A stretch of DNA of 64,000 nt. Source: Cloacibacterium rupense. GTDB taxonomy: Bacteria > Bacteroidota > Bacteroidia > Flavobacteriales > Weeksellaceae. The position numbers and the translations under genes are program-made. The notes below the pieces were generated by a model. The model was given only the letters and a program-made list of their open reading frames with translations. It had not been told where the DNA came from and ran no database searches. The stretch spans positions 62,001 through 126,000 of the forward strand of contig NZ_BMLV01000004.1 in NCBI RefSeq assembly GCF_014645495.1, in the 5' to 3' direction. Shown here piece after piece: positions 35,620 through 44,684 of the stretch. Within the stretch, counting starts at the first letter, position 1. Each line of letters opens with the position of its first letter.

Positions 35620-37440
35620 ATGAAAATAAAATTAACATTCCTTCTTTTTTTAGCATTTCTTAATTACCAATCACAATATTTAATCATAGGAAAAGACAGT
35701 ATTTCTGTTCAGAAATTCAAAGAAGACAACAAATACGGATTAGAAACTGTAGGAGTTCAGGGTACGATTAAAACTTACACCGATTTCAAATTATTACAGC
35801 ACTTCGCTTTAGAGAGAAAAGCAGATACATTGAGCTATTTCAGAGCTAAAATGGCAGAAAAAGACCAGCAACTGAGAGAAGAAAGTTTCTATCCGAAACC
35901 TATTTTACAAGCAGCTCTCAATGAATATCTTTCAGCTAATTTAGTAGAGAATAAAATTCAAGTTTTTTATGTCCAAAAAACAGAGAATGACCCTACTGAT
36001 TATAAAAAAATATATGATGAGGTGAAAAATGGAACCTTGAAAATAGAAGATGCCATTTTAAAATATTCTAAACTAAAAGCAGAACCTTTTTTTGTGAAAG
36101 CAGGAACGGTAGATATAGAACTAGAAAAAGAACTTCAGTCGATACAATCTGGCAATTATACCAAATTAATCAATACGCCTACCATAGCTGCTTTTGCGAA
36201 GTTGGTAGAGAGAAGACCTTCTCTTGGTTACCTTATTTTTGGTACAATTTCTTATCCGAAATCTGATGCAGATAAAATGAAAACTCAAATATATGAGGCT
36301 TTAAAATCGGGTAAAAAATTCGAAGAAGTTGCCAAATTATACGGTTCTACAGACGCAGAAAAAAATAGTGCTGGCGTGGTGATGGGCTCGCCTATTCTTC
36401 CTGATGAAGTGTATGCCGCCATCAAAGGTAAAAAAGAAGGGGAGTATACAGAACCTGTATTGCTAGGAGATAAGTATTATATTTTTAACGTTTATTCTCT
36501 CATCCCATATCAAGATTCTGAAAAACATCATAAAATGCTAGTGCAAGAATTGATGCGCTCGCAGTATGCTGATGTAGCTTATGAAAAATTGGTGAACGCA
36601 ATTGCTAAATCATCTAAATACAAAGAAACTCCTGATTTTGAAAAAATAAAAAAATCATATCAAGATTTCCTAAATTTTAAAAATCCAAAAGCTATTTTAT
36701 ATCAATACGGAAAAACCAATTTTACTTTTGAAAATTTCAAAAAAGTATTGGTAGAGAATTTTAAAAATGCAGACCAATTGCCAGCAGACCAATGGAAATA
36801 TTTTGTAGAATCAAAAAGAAATAATGATATTTTCGTAGCCTACAGTAAAGATTTTTCTGAATTACCTACTATAAAATCTGAAATGAATAAACTAAAGCAA
36901 AACCTTTTGGCAGATTATATATTTAGTTATTATATTGAAAATGAGTTGAAAAAGCCAAAGGTTTTAGACGATTATTATCAAAAAAATAAAGAAAAATACA
37001 TTCTAGAAAGCAGAGCAGATGGTAGAGTAGCGATTCTTACAGACCTTTCTGTAGAAAAAGACATTGCCAAAAAAATGGCAAATCCTAAAAACTGGGAAAG
37101 TCTTAAAAAAGAATATTATGGTAAGCTAGATGGAACTCAACAAATACAAGTTCATTTCGAAGAAGGTGAAATGTCTGAAAATGCAGATATTTTCAAAGTC
37201 AATAAAGTACCTTATCAAAAAGGGGTGCACCAAGTGAAAATGGATAAAAAATTACTCATCATCGCCATAGACGAAATTTTACCTCCTTCGCAAATGTCTA
37301 GACAAGATGCAGAACAGCAATTAAAAACAGATGCTACAGAAGAAATTTTGTCCAAAACCATACAAGAACAAAGAAATAAAACCAAAATTATACTAGAACC
37401 AGCTTTTGTAGCAGACCTAGAAAAGAATTTTAAGAAATAA
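35620..37440 (+). CDS. Exported peptidyl-prolyl isomerase with one parvulin domain
   Basis: A 606-residue protein with a signal peptide (KLTFLLFLAFLNYQSQ). The parvulin (PpiC-type) domain lies near 205-300: LGYLIFGTISYP, then SGKKFEEVAKLYGSTDAEKN, AGVVMGSPILPDEVYAA and GDKYYIFNVYS. The rest is helical and charged, as in SurA/PpiD-like periplasmic chaperones, and probably binds unfolded outer-membrane proteins. The active-site residues of parvulins are partly changed, so it may be mainly a chaperone. A second PpiC-family gene follows 66 bases later, a pair I recall from other flavobacteria. Confidence 0.83.
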   Translation: MKIKLTFLLFLAFLNYQSQYLIIGKDSISVQKFKEDNKYGLETVGVQGTIKTYTDFKLLQHFALERKADTLSYFRAKMAEKDQQLREESFYPKPILQAALNEYLSANLVENKIQVFYVQKTENDPTDYKKIYDEVKNGTLKIEDAILKYSKLKAEPFFVKAGTVDIELEKELQSIQSGNYTKLINTPTIAAFAKLVERRPSLGYLIFGTISYPKSDADKMKTQIYEALKSGKKFEEVAKLYGSTDAEKNSAGVVMGSPILPDEVYAAIKGKKEGEYTEPVLLGDKYYIFNVYSLIPYQDSEKHHKMLVQELMRSQYADVAYEKLVNAIAKSSKYKETPDFEKIKKSYQDFLNFKNPKAILYQYGKTNFTFENFKKVLVENFKNADQLPADQWKYFVESKRNNDIFVAYSKDFSELPTIKSEMNKLKQNLLADYIFSYYIENELKKPKVLDDYYQKNKEKYILESRADGRVAILTDLSVEKDIAKKMANPKNWESLKKEYYGKLDGTQQIQVHFEEGEMSENADIFKVNKVPYQKGVHQVKMDKKLLIIAIDEILPPSQMSRQDAEQQLKTDATEEILSKTIQEQRNKTKIILEPAFVADLEKNFKK

Positions 37441-37506
37441 TTAGTAAAAAAAATGTTTGAAATCTCGTAGAGAATTCTAATTTTGCAACTTAATAAAATT
37501 TTAATA

Positions 37507-38874
37507 ATGATTAAAAATTTAAAATATCTACTTACACTTAGTTTTTTAGTAAGTTTATTTTCATTCAATGCCAATGCTCAGGTTAAAAAAGGTGACTTAG
37601 TAGATGGGATTTCTGCTGTGGTAGGTAACGAGATTATCTTAGAATCTGAAGTTCTAGAGCAACAAAATTATGCACAACAACAAGGTGCTGCACAAACCAA
37701 TAAATGTGAATTTATGGATGGTATTCTTAGTAATAAATTGTTGATTTATAAAGCTAAAAAAGATACCTTAATCCAAGATAGATCTGCTGCCATAAGAGAA
37801 CAAGCTGCTGATAAATATAGCCAAATCGTAAGCCAATTTCCTTCTGAAAAAGCAATGCTAGATGCCTATAAATTCCGTACTTCTTACGAAATGAAAAATG
37901 CCATCGAAAAAATGGATATCGACAACTACTATGGTCAACAAAAATATGCATTGGTTACAGAAAAAGTAAATATCACACCCAATGAAGTTACTGATTTTTA
38001 CAATGCCTATAAGTATCAATTGCCTCAGGTTAAAGATGAAATAGTGCTTTCTAAAATTGCCATGTATCCTAAATTGACAGAAGCTCATAAAGATGAAATC
38101 ATCAATAAGTTAAAGAAAATCAAACAAGATATTTTAGCCGGAGACTCTTTTGATAACAAAGCTAGAATTTACTCAGAAGACCCAGGCTCTGCTGCTAATG
38201 GTGGTTTGTATACCAATATTAATAGAGGGAAAATGGTGAAAATTTTCGAAGCTACAGCACTTAATCTTCAAGAAGGTGAAATTTCTGAACCTGTAGAATC
38301 TGAATTTGGGTTCCATATTATTCAATTGGTTAAGAAAAGCGGAAAACAATATGATGCTAGACATATATTATTAAAAGCTGAACCTAATGCTGAAGAAATT
38401 GCCACCGCAAAAGCTGAAATGGAAAAAATAAAAGAAGATATTAAAAGTGGTAAATTAACTTTCAAAGAAGCTGCTTTTAAATATTCTGATGATAAAAACA
38501 CCAAATTTAATGCGGGTGTTATGCCAGGAGAAGATGGCTCAGACAGATTAGAAAAAGCCAACCTAAATGCCACAGTTGCTTACCAAATTGCTGGACTTAA
38601 CAAAGGGGATCTAACAGATGTTTTTGTTTTTGAAGAACCTAACCAAAAGAAAGCGGTGACCATTATGAAAGTGAATGAAGTAATTCCTATGCACGCGCTA
38701 GATTTGGCAACAGATTTTGAAAGAATCAAAGGTTTTGCCCTAAACAAAAAGAAAGGTGAAGTACTAGAAAAATGGGTGAAAGAACAATTGCCAGATACTT
38801 TTATCTCTATTAATAATCGTTATAAAGATTGTAATTTTAAAGAAGATTGGAGCAAGTCTGCCATCATTAAATAA
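37507..38874 (+). CDS. SurA-like periplasmic chaperone / peptidyl-prolyl isomerase
   Basis: A 455-residue exported protein. The start at 37507 (MIKNLKYLLTLSFLVSLFSF) is preferred because it gives a clean signal peptide ending in ANAQ; an ATG eight codons upstream would add a polar tail. An N-terminal SurA-like helical domain (DGISAVVGNEIILESEVLEQ) is followed by two parvulin domains, near 170-285 (SFDNKARIYSEDPGSAANGG) and 290-390 (ARHILLKAEPNAEE). It should help fold outer-membrane beta-barrels. It forms a likely operon with the 606-residue isomerase and ends in a terminator. Confidence 0.88.
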   Translation: MIKNLKYLLTLSFLVSLFSFNANAQVKKGDLVDGISAVVGNEIILESEVLEQQNYAQQQGAAQTNKCEFMDGILSNKLLIYKAKKDTLIQDRSAAIREQAADKYSQIVSQFPSEKAMLDAYKFRTSYEMKNAIEKMDIDNYYGQQKYALVTEKVNITPNEVTDFYNAYKYQLPQVKDEIVLSKIAMYPKLTEAHKDEIINKLKKIKQDILAGDSFDNKARIYSEDPGSAANGGLYTNINRGKMVKIFEATALNLQEGEISEPVESEFGFHIIQLVKKSGKQYDARHILLKAEPNAEEIATAKAEMEKIKEDIKSGKLTFKEAAFKYSDDKNTKFNAGVMPGEDGSDRLEKANLNATVAYQIAGLNKGDLTDVFVFEEPNQKKAVTIMKVNEVIPMHALDLATDFERIKGFALNKKKGEVLEKWVKEQLPDTFISINNRYKDCNFKEDWSKSAIIK

Positions 38875-38880
38875 TAAATA

Positions 38881-38909
38881 AAAACCTTCGATATTTCGAA
38901 GGTTTTTTA
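38881..38909 (+). terminator. Terminator after the SurA-like gene
   Basis: AAAACCTTCGA and TCGAAGGTTTT form an 11-bp perfect stem with a TATT loop and T tail. It begins 7 bases after the stop codon. Confidence 0.8.
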
Positions 38910-38956
38910 TTTTAAACGGAAATTTCGAAATAGATATCGTTAGAGTTTGTATTGTT

Positions 38957-38964
38957 TATATTTG
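38957..38964 (+). promoter_or_regulatory. -7 promoter box of the flavoprotein gene
   Basis: TATATTTG matches TAnnTTTG exactly and lies 39 bases before the chosen start codon at 39004. This supports that start over an in-frame ATG at 38947, which lies upstream of the box. Confidence 0.5.
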
Positions 38965-39003
38965 CGAACTTTTGTGACTATTCTTATCTTTAAAACAAAA
39001 AAC

Positions 39004-39936
39004 ATGAACAGAATCACTCAGTTATTCAATATAAAATATCCAATCATACAAGGTGGGATGATTTGGCACAGTGGCTACAAATTGGCTTCCGCAGTTTCTA
39101 ATGCGGGTGGTTTAGGTTTAATAGGCGCTGGTAGTATGTATCCAGATGTATTGAGAGACCATATCCAAAAATGTAAAAAAGCTACCAATCAACCTTTCGG
39201 TGTTAATGTGCCAATGTTATACCCAAACATCGAAGAAATTATTCAAATTATTATAGAAGAAAAAGTTCCCATTATTTTTACTTCTGCTGGTAATCCTAAA
39301 ACTTATACCGAATTGCTAAAAAAAGAAGGCAGAAAAGTAGCTCATGTGGTTTCTAGTGTCAAGTTTGCAGTAAAATGCCAAGAAGCTGGCGTAGATGCTG
39401 TAGTGGCAGAAGGTTTCGAAGCGGGTGGACACAACGGTAGAGAAGAAACCACCACGCTTTCTTTAATTCCCAACGTTCGTAGAAATATAGAAATTCCACT
39501 CATTGCAGCTGGAGGAATTGCTCTAGGTTCTCAGATGAAGGCTGCCATGATTTTAGGAGCAGACGGAGTACAAATTGGTTCTAGATTTGCCGCTACTGTA
39601 GAAGCCAGCGCTCATGACAATTGGAAACAAAAAATTGTAGATACCAAAGAAGGGGACACCCAATTAACTTTAAAAGAACTAGCACCTGTTCGTCTCGTGA
39701 AAAATAAGTTTTTTTATGAATTAGAAGAAATCTACAAAAACGGAAAAAGCATAGAATTGCTTACCGAAAAACTAGGGAAACGCCGCGCAAAACGTGGGAT
39801 GTTCGAAGGTGATTTAGAAGAAGGCGAATTAGAAATTGGGCAATCTTCTGCTCTAATTGATGAAATTCTTACCGTAGAACAAGTTTTTCAGAAATTATTG
39901 AGAGAATTTGAAGAAGCGGATTTTTCTAAATTTTAA
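39004..39936 (+). CDS. NPD/FabK-type flavoprotein (nitronate monooxygenase-like)
   Basis: A 310-residue FMN-dependent TIM-barrel enzyme. The first beta-alpha unit reads YPIIQGGMIWHSGYKLASAV, followed by SNAGGLGLIGAGSM. The catalytic region is AEGFEAGGHNGREETTTLSL with the conserved His, and the phosphate-binding loop is IAAGGIALGSQMKAAMILGA, followed by DGVQIGSRF. This group includes nitronate monooxygenases and FabK enoyl-ACP reductases, which are hard to separate by eye. The start at 39004 agrees with the promoter box upstream. The gene is single, converging on a rhodanese gene. Confidence 0.83.
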   Translation: MNRITQLFNIKYPIIQGGMIWHSGYKLASAVSNAGGLGLIGAGSMYPDVLRDHIQKCKKATNQPFGVNVPMLYPNIEEIIQIIIEEKVPIIFTSAGNPKTYTELLKKEGRKVAHVVSSVKFAVKCQEAGVDAVVAEGFEAGGHNGREETTTLSLIPNVRRNIEIPLIAAGGIALGSQMKAAMILGADGVQIGSRFAATVEASAHDNWKQKIVDTKEGDTQLTLKELAPVRLVKNKFFYELEEIYKNGKSIELLTEKLGKRRAKRGMFEGDLEEGELEIGQSSALIDEILTVEQVFQKLLREFEEADFSKF

Positions 39937-39945
39937 GTCAAAATA

Positions 39946-39975
39946 AAAGCTCATCGTTTGATGAGCTTTCTTTGC
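39946..39975. terminator. Terminator between the flavoprotein and rhodanese genes
   Basis: AAAGCTCATC, a GTTT loop and GATGAGCTTT form a 10-bp stem. The T tract is better on the minus strand (TTTTATTTTG), so it may mainly serve the rhodanese gene. Confidence 0.65.
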
Positions 39976-39995
39976 AAAAAAATATGAACTTTATT

Positions 39996-40286
39996 TTACT
40001 TTACTTGTTCCAGAGCCATGTGCACTTGCATAAAACCACCTCCGTTATAGATTTCTTCCAAACCGTTTTGAGCTAAAAATTGACAAGCTTGTCCGCTTCT
40101 TCCTCCACTTCTGCAGAAAACGATTTTTGGACCTTTCATCTCTTTTATTTCGTCAATTCTCAACGGTACAGTTGCCAAAGGAATGTTTACAGCACCGTCT
40201 ATTTTCCCTTCCATTACTAGTTCTTCTGGTTGTCTTACATCTATTAAATGATAATTACCTGAGTTTAAAATTTCGTCAAATGTCAT
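39996..40286 (-). CDS. Single-domain rhodanese-like sulfurtransferase
   Basis: A 96-residue rhodanese fold. The active loop is VFCRSGGRSGQACQF with the sulfur-accepting Cys58. The N-terminal YHLIDVRQPEE and GAVNIPLATV motifs are standard. It would carry a persulfide between donors and acceptors in the cytoplasm; the substrate is unknown. It stands alone, converging on the flavoprotein gene and divergent from queG. Confidence 0.92.
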   Translation of the reverse strand: MTFDEILNSGNYHLIDVRQPEELVMEGKIDGAVNIPLATVPLRIDEIKEMKGPKIVFCRSGGRSGQACQFLAQNGLEEIYNGGGFMQVHMALEQVK

Positions 40287-40409
40287 TTTTATTATTTTTT
40301 AAATTGTAATTTGTGAGGCAAAAGTATAAAAAAACTTACCTTCGCACTGTGATTTTTGTTACAATGATGGTGCCTTTTATTCAAAAATCTGTTTTTTTAA
40401 GAAAAATTT

Positions 40410-41342
40410 ATGATTTCTAAGGAAAAATATAGTCAATTAATCAAAGAAAAAGCATTGAAATTTGGATTTCAATCTTGTGGAATTTCCAAAGCTGGTTTCT
40501 TGGAAGAGGAAGCTCCACGCTTAGAACATTGGCTTAAAAATCATTACCACGGCGAAATGAAATATATGGAAAATCATTTCGATAAAAGGCTAAACCCTAA
40601 ACTTTTGGTAGATGGTGCCCAATCTGTAATTTCTCTTTCTTATAACTACTATCCAACTTTGGAAATAACTCAAGATAATAATTTTAAAATATCTAAATAC
40701 GCCTATGGTGAAGATTATCACGAAGTAATTAAGGATATCTTAAAAAATCTGGTACTAGAACTTCAAGAGGAAATAGGCGAGTTTGGTTTTAGGATTTTTG
40801 TAGATTCTGCACCAGTTCTAGAGAAGGCATGGGCTAGAAAATCAGGATTAGGTTGGGTAGGTAAGAATGCAAATCTAATTACCAAAAAATACGGTTCTTT
40901 TTATTTTTTAGCAGAAATTATCTGTGATTTAGATTTGATGCAAGATTTAGAAACAACTGACCACTGTGGCACTTGTAGAAAATGCATAGAGGCCTGTCCT
41001 ACTCAAGCTATCGTCTCTGATAAAATCGTAGATGGCAGCAAATGTATTTCTTATGCTACAATAGAATTGAAAAACGAAATTCCAGATTATTTTGACGGAA
41101 AGATGGATGATTGGATTTTTGGGTGTGATGTCTGCCAAGACGTCTGCCCTTGGAATCGCTTTTCTGCACCTAGTTTAGAAAGTAAATTTAAACCTAATGT
41201 AGAAAAACTTAATTTCAGAAAAGAAGAGTGGAAAGACTTAACTCAGGAAATTTTTTCTGAGATTTTTAGAAAGTCTGCCGTTAAACGCACCAAATTTACC
41301 GGATTGATGCGAAATATAAAGTTGGCGTCAAAAGAAAACTGA
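40410..41342 (+). CDS. queG: Epoxyqueuosine reductase
   Basis: A 310-residue cobalamin-dependent iron-sulfur enzyme that makes queuosine from epoxyqueuosine in tRNA. The two ferredoxin-type clusters are visible: [16 protein letters not shown] near 190 and [13 protein letters not shown] near 240. The N-terminal domain has [20 protein letters not shown], and [20 protein letters not shown] (near 135) belongs to the cobalamin-binding part. The length is at the short end for the family, as in other Bacteroidota. It is a single gene followed by a bidirectional terminator. Confidence 0.93.
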   Translation: MISKEKYSQLIKEKALKFGFQSCGISKAGFLEEEAPRLEHWLKNHYHGEMKYMENHFDKRLNPKLLVDGAQSVISLSYNYYPTLEITQDNNFKISKYAYGEDYHEVIKDILKNLVLELQEEIGEFGFRIFVDSAPVLEKAWARKSGLGWVGKNANLITKKYGSFYFLAEIICDLDLMQDLETTDHCGTCRKCIEACPTQAIVSDKIVDGSKCISYATIELKNEIPDYFDGKMDDWIFGCDVCQDVCPWNRFSAPSLESKFKPNVEKLNFRKEEWKDLTQEIFSEIFRKSAVKRTKFTGLMRNIKLASKEN

Positions 41343-41343
41343 C

Positions 41344-41374
41344 TTTTTTAATTGAAGGTTGTTCAATCAAAAAA
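41344..41374. terminator. Bidirectional terminator after queG
   Basis: TTTTTTAATTGAA and TTCAATCAAAAAA pair with one mismatch around a 5-base loop. They give U tracts on both strands. It ends queG and would also end a leftward transcript from the short reading frame at 41376-41459. Confidence 0.6.
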
Positions 41375-41375
41375 A

Positions 41376-41459
41376 TCAGTAATGTTTTTTCTGAGTTCTT
41401 TTTGGGGCAACTTTTACTCTGATGGTAATTCTTTTTTGAGATTTTGGCTTTTTGTGCAT
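41376..41459 (-). CDS. Possible 27-residue basic protein
   Basis: A 27-codon frame begins MHKKPKSQKRITIRVKVAPK and ends RTQKKHY. It has 12 Lys, Arg or His residues and no Asp or Glu, like the small basic protein next to rng. It is followed within 2 bases by a terminator hairpin with a T tract in its own direction, which argues for a transcribed unit. No clear promoter box was found. It could be a small ribosome- or RNA-binding protein; I do not recognise the sequence. Confidence 0.4.
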   Translation of the reverse strand: MHKKPKSQKRITIRVKVAPKRTQKKHY

Positions 41460-41557
41460 AGAAATCAAATTTTCGTTATTAAATTTACAGAAAAAATTTT
41501 ATATTTCTTTAATGTTAACAAAAATTAATTTTGACCAATAAAAACAAATAACTTTTT

Positions 41558-42241
41558 ATGAATCTAAAAAAAACCTTCCTTTTTCTTTTAAAATCTGTAG
41601 GAGCAGTGCTTTCAATTGTCATTTTTTATCTGCTCTGTGGTTACCTTATCCCTTTTATAGAAGTTCCGGCCGAAAAAACAAACGAACCAAAAGTAATTGA
41701 AATTTATATTTTAACCAATGGGGTGCATACCGATTTGGTGATGCCTATTAAAAATGAGGAAATGGATTGGGGAAAAGAACTTCCATTCGAAAATACCATT
41801 TCTAGAAGGTCAGATTTTAATTATCTTTCTGTAGGTTGGGGAGACAAAGGTTTTTATCTAGATACGCCTACTTGGGCAGAACTGAAGCCTTCTACTGCCT
41901 TGAAGGCGGCCTTTTGGATGAGTGAATCGGCCATGCATTGTACGTATTATTTCGAGATGACTGAAGGTAAAGATTGTAAAAAATTATTGCTCACCAAAAA
42001 ACAATATCAGAATTTGGTAAAATACATCAAAGATAAATTTGATAGAGATGTTAATGGTAATGTGGTTTTTATTGAAACCGATGCGGTCTACGGAATACAT
42101 GATGCATTCTATGATGCTAAAGGAAAATATAGTTTTCTAGAAACTTGCAATACTTGGGCGAATAATGGTCTAAAGGCTGCAGGTCAAAAAGCTGCGCTTT
42201 GGACACCTTCTGATATGGGAATATTTCAACACTATAATTAA
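41558..42241 (+). CDS. TIGR02117 family protein (DUF2459), unknown function
   Basis: A 227-residue protein with an N-terminal membrane anchor or signal (LKSVGAVLSIVIFYLLCGYL). The body shows the family blocks EIYILTNGVHTDLVMPI, YLSVGWGDKGFYLDTPTW and FLETCNTWANNGLKAAG. The conserved His and Cys-Asn residues look like those of a papain-like or NlpC-type hydrolase, but that is inference. It is likely in the periplasm. Its stop codon overlaps the convergent YceI-like gene by 4 bases. Confidence 0.8.
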   Translation: MNLKKTFLFLLKSVGAVLSIVIFYLLCGYLIPFIEVPAEKTNEPKVIEIYILTNGVHTDLVMPIKNEEMDWGKELPFENTISRRSDFNYLSVGWGDKGFYLDTPTWAELKPSTALKAAFWMSESAMHCTYYFEMTEGKDCKKLLLTKKQYQNLVKYIKDKFDRDVNGNVVFIETDAVYGIHDAFYDAKGKYSFLETCNTWANNGLKAAGQKAALWTPSDMGIFQHYN

Positions 42242-42732
42242 TTAGACTGAAAACTAAATGATAAGTCCATTTCGTCTTTGGTGACTATCATACCTCCCAT
42301 TTTTTTTGGTGGAACAATCCCGAAGTCACTGAATTTTACCTGTTGTTTACCAGATAATATTTTTCCGTTTTCAGAAATTTCTACATTATATATTTTTGTC
42401 TTATTCATCAGGGTTACTTCTGCTGCAGATAGATAAGTCCCGTTGTTGTTCTTTTTTAATTTTCCGAAATTGATGTGAATCTGAGGGAATTTATCAGCAT
42501 TGAGTGTTTTTCTAAAGTCCTTGGTTATGAAATCATATTTACAGTCGAAATCCTTTACATTTAATACGATTTTGTTGCTGTTCTGAGATACAAATTGTGC
42601 TGGTGCTGTAAAGTTCTTATCAATACATTTAAAACTCTTCATGTTAGTTTTTCCCAAGATTGTGAAGTTGTTTTCTTGAGAGAATCCTAAAACGGAAAGG
42701 CTTAAAAAATATAAAATAATAAGATGTTTCAT
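42238..42732 (-). CDS. YceI-like periplasmic protein
   Basis: A 164-residue exported lipocalin-like protein. The start at 42732 gives signal MKHLIILYFLSLSVLGFSQ; an ATG three codons upstream is also possible. It shares with YceI proteins the order of a variable first half, DADKFPQIHINFG-like core (here NADKFPQIHINFGKL), a strand ending SFSFQSN and a conserved KFSDFGI segment. YceI proteins bind isoprenoid-like lipids in the periplasm. It lies downstream of a porin gene but behind that gene's terminator. Confidence 0.78.
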   Translation of the reverse strand: MKHLIILYFLSLSVLGFSQENNFTILGKTNMKSFKCIDKNFTAPAQFVSQNSNKIVLNVKDFDCKYDFITKDFRKTLNADKFPQIHINFGKLKKNNNGTYLSAAEVTLMNKTKIYNVEISENGKILSGKQQVKFSDFGIVPPKKMGGMIVTKDEMDLSFSFQSN

Positions 42733-42748
42733 GAGAATCAAAGTTATT

Positions 42749-42777
42749 AAAAAAAGGGGCTTGTTTGCCCCTTTTTT
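42749..42777 (-). terminator. Terminator after the porin gene
   Basis: AAAAAAGGGGC and GCCCCTTTTTT form a GC-cored stem with a 6-base loop. On the minus strand it ends in a run of seven T. It lies 22 bases after the porin stop codon. Confidence 0.8.
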
Positions 42778-42798
42778 GTTTATTTAGAATTTCTAAGA

Positions 42799-44106
42799 TT
42801 AGAATCCAATAGTAGCTTCTAGTACAAATCCGTTAAATTTACCACCGTAAAGAGCAGTGTTTGTTCCCCATGCTGCGCTTTCGTTGTATTTTTGGTTTAC
42901 ATATTCTACTTTAGCTAAAATGTTTTTAGTCATAAACCAACCGCCAGCGATGTTAAATCTGTCGATTTTTCTTTCAGCTGCTCCGTCATAATCTTTACCA
43001 CTTACAGCGTTATATTTACCTCCTAAATAGAATTGTTCTTTTCCTCCGAATCTGTAAAGCAATTCTGCTGCATATTGGTTATAAGAACCATCTGTACTTC
43101 TTGGGGTAGTAGCATTTACAATTTTGTTGCCACTAGCGTGTTCATAAGTTCCGAAGAATTCTAAACCTTGATATTTTACAAATGGATTGATTTGAATAGC
43201 GGTCATTTTTTGGAAACCAGGGTTAAATCTACCTGTTGATGGGTTAGAAGTTCCCATAGCATCTGCAGTGGTTAATAATACATAGTAGTATCTAGAACCT
43301 GCTCTATCATCTCCATATAGTTTACCGTTAGTGTTAAGACCATTGGTTTTAATGATAGAACCAGAAAGTCTTACTCTTAAGTCAGGATTTATTTGTTTGT
43401 CATAAGCAAGTTTAGCATATACAGAAGGGCTGTTGTCACTAGTTCCTTTTACTGCACTTTGGTTTAATTTACCATTTGAAACCCCTAGCATTCCCATGAA
43501 GCCATTAGAATAATAGTAAGCTTCACCAAATGCTTGAGTAGTAAATGAGTCCATAATGTTGTTTTCAACGAATGGATTATTGATGGCTTCAGCATTATCT
43601 GTTCTTCTAAAGTGAGAATCGCCATAGTTGATTTCGTCCATACCTACTTTTACTCTCGCGTTTTTCATTAATCCGCTTAAGAATCCTTGAGAAATGAAAT
43701 CTAAATTATCAATTTGAATATAACCACCTTTTACCCAAGCTTCATTATGGTGTCTTGCAGATAAGTAAGTTCTTAAGTGCATTTTCACGCCTTTAGCTAG
43801 ATAAGCATTGATGTCTAGGTTTGCTGTAGGTAAGTTAAAGTCAGAACCCATTTTGTTTAGAGAAACGCCAGATGCTAAAGTCCCTTTTGTACTGTGGTCT
43901 AAAGATTGAAATTGTAAAGCGAAATCACCACCTACCACTACTTTTACACCATCATATTCTGGAGCTTCACCTTTTGGGTCTTCGAATACGTTTCTGGTAG
44001 TTTTTTCTGGAGCTAGGTAGTCTCTCATTGTAGTTTCTTGTGCATAGAATGCTGTGCTTGCTAATACTGTAGATAATACAGCTGCTTTAATCCATAAAGT
44101 TTTCAT
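42799..44106 (-). CDS. Outer-membrane porin-like beta-barrel protein
   Basis: A 435-residue exported protein with a signal peptide ending in STAFYAQ. Alternating hydrophobic and polar strands follow, and the chain ends in Phe (FVLEATIGF), as in outer-membrane beta-barrels. Stretches such as GYIQIDNLDFISQGFLSG and RVKVGMDEINYGDSHFRRTD resemble the phosphate-selective porin O/P type found in Bacteroidota. The substrate is unknown. It lies 41 bases after a YceI gene on the same strand, and another YceI-like gene follows, so the three may be jointly expressed. Confidence 0.8.
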   Translation of the reverse strand: MKTLWIKAAVLSTVLASTAFYAQETTMRDYLAPEKTTRNVFEDPKGEAPEYDGVKVVVGGDFALQFQSLDHSTKGTLASGVSLNKMGSDFNLPTANLDINAYLAKGVKMHLRTYLSARHHNEAWVKGGYIQIDNLDFISQGFLSGLMKNARVKVGMDEINYGDSHFRRTDNAEAINNPFVENNIMDSFTTQAFGEAYYYSNGFMGMLGVSNGKLNQSAVKGTSDNSPSVYAKLAYDKQINPDLRVRLSGSIIKTNGLNTNGKLYGDDRAGSRYYYVLLTTADAMGTSNPSTGRFNPGFQKMTAIQINPFVKYQGLEFFGTYEHASGNKIVNATTPRSTDGSYNQYAAELLYRFGGKEQFYLGGKYNAVSGKDYDGAAERKIDRFNIAGGWFMTKNILAKVEYVNQKYNESAAWGTNTALYGGKFNGFVLEATIGF

Positions 44107-44147
44107 ACTTTTCTTATTTGTTTGTTATTTTTATATAAAAAATTGTT

Positions 44148-44684
44148 TTAGTTGGCTGTAATGTTTACGGTTACTGTAACTGCATCACCAGTATGTACAC
44201 CTAAGAAACCTGGAGTTTCCATTCCGAAATCAGACATTTTAAGATTTATAGAACCACTTACATTGTATGAGCTTCCACTTTTAACCACGCTTACCGGGAA
44301 GGTAACGGTTTTTGTAACGCCTGCTATTGTCAATTTTCCGCTTACATTGGTTTTACCAACGGGTAGAGAAGCTGCGGTAAAAGTAATGTTGGGTTGCTTG
44401 TCAGATTTCAAAGCTTTATAAGCTTTATTGTCCATCATGCTTCCTTTTGTACTTTTTAAAGTTTTTCCAGCAATTACAAATTTTGCATTTTCAATGGCGT
44501 TTCCACTTACAGTCCCTACGAAAGTAGAGGTGCCAGAAGTCATTACCCAATCGTGCATTGGTGAGGTCCCATTAACTGCAGTTTTTGAAGATTTTCCTGT
44601 AATTGTTTGACCGTTTACTAACCCGATTGTTAATAACGAAAGTAAAACGAGAACTTGATTGATTTTTTTGCTTAAAGTTTTCAT
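44148..44684 (-). CDS. YceI family periplasmic protein
   Basis: A 178-residue protein with a signal peptide (VLVLLSLLTIGLVNGQ). The lipocalin-like YceI barrel shows KPNITFTAASLPVG-like (here KQPNITFTAASL) and SGKLTIAGVTKTVTFPV, ending in DAVTVTVNITAN, all typical of the family. It is probably an isoprenoid-binding stress protein. A TAAATTTG promoter box lies upstream. The porin gene follows after 41 bases. Confidence 0.92.
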   Translation of the reverse strand: MKTLSKKINQVLVLLSLLTIGLVNGQTITGKSSKTAVNGTSPMHDWVMTSGTSTFVGTVSGNAIENAKFVIAGKTLKSTKGSMMDNKAYKALKSDKQPNITFTAASLPVGKTNVSGKLTIAGVTKTVTFPVSVVKSGSSYNVSGSINLKMSDFGMETPGFLGVHTGDAVTVTVNITAN

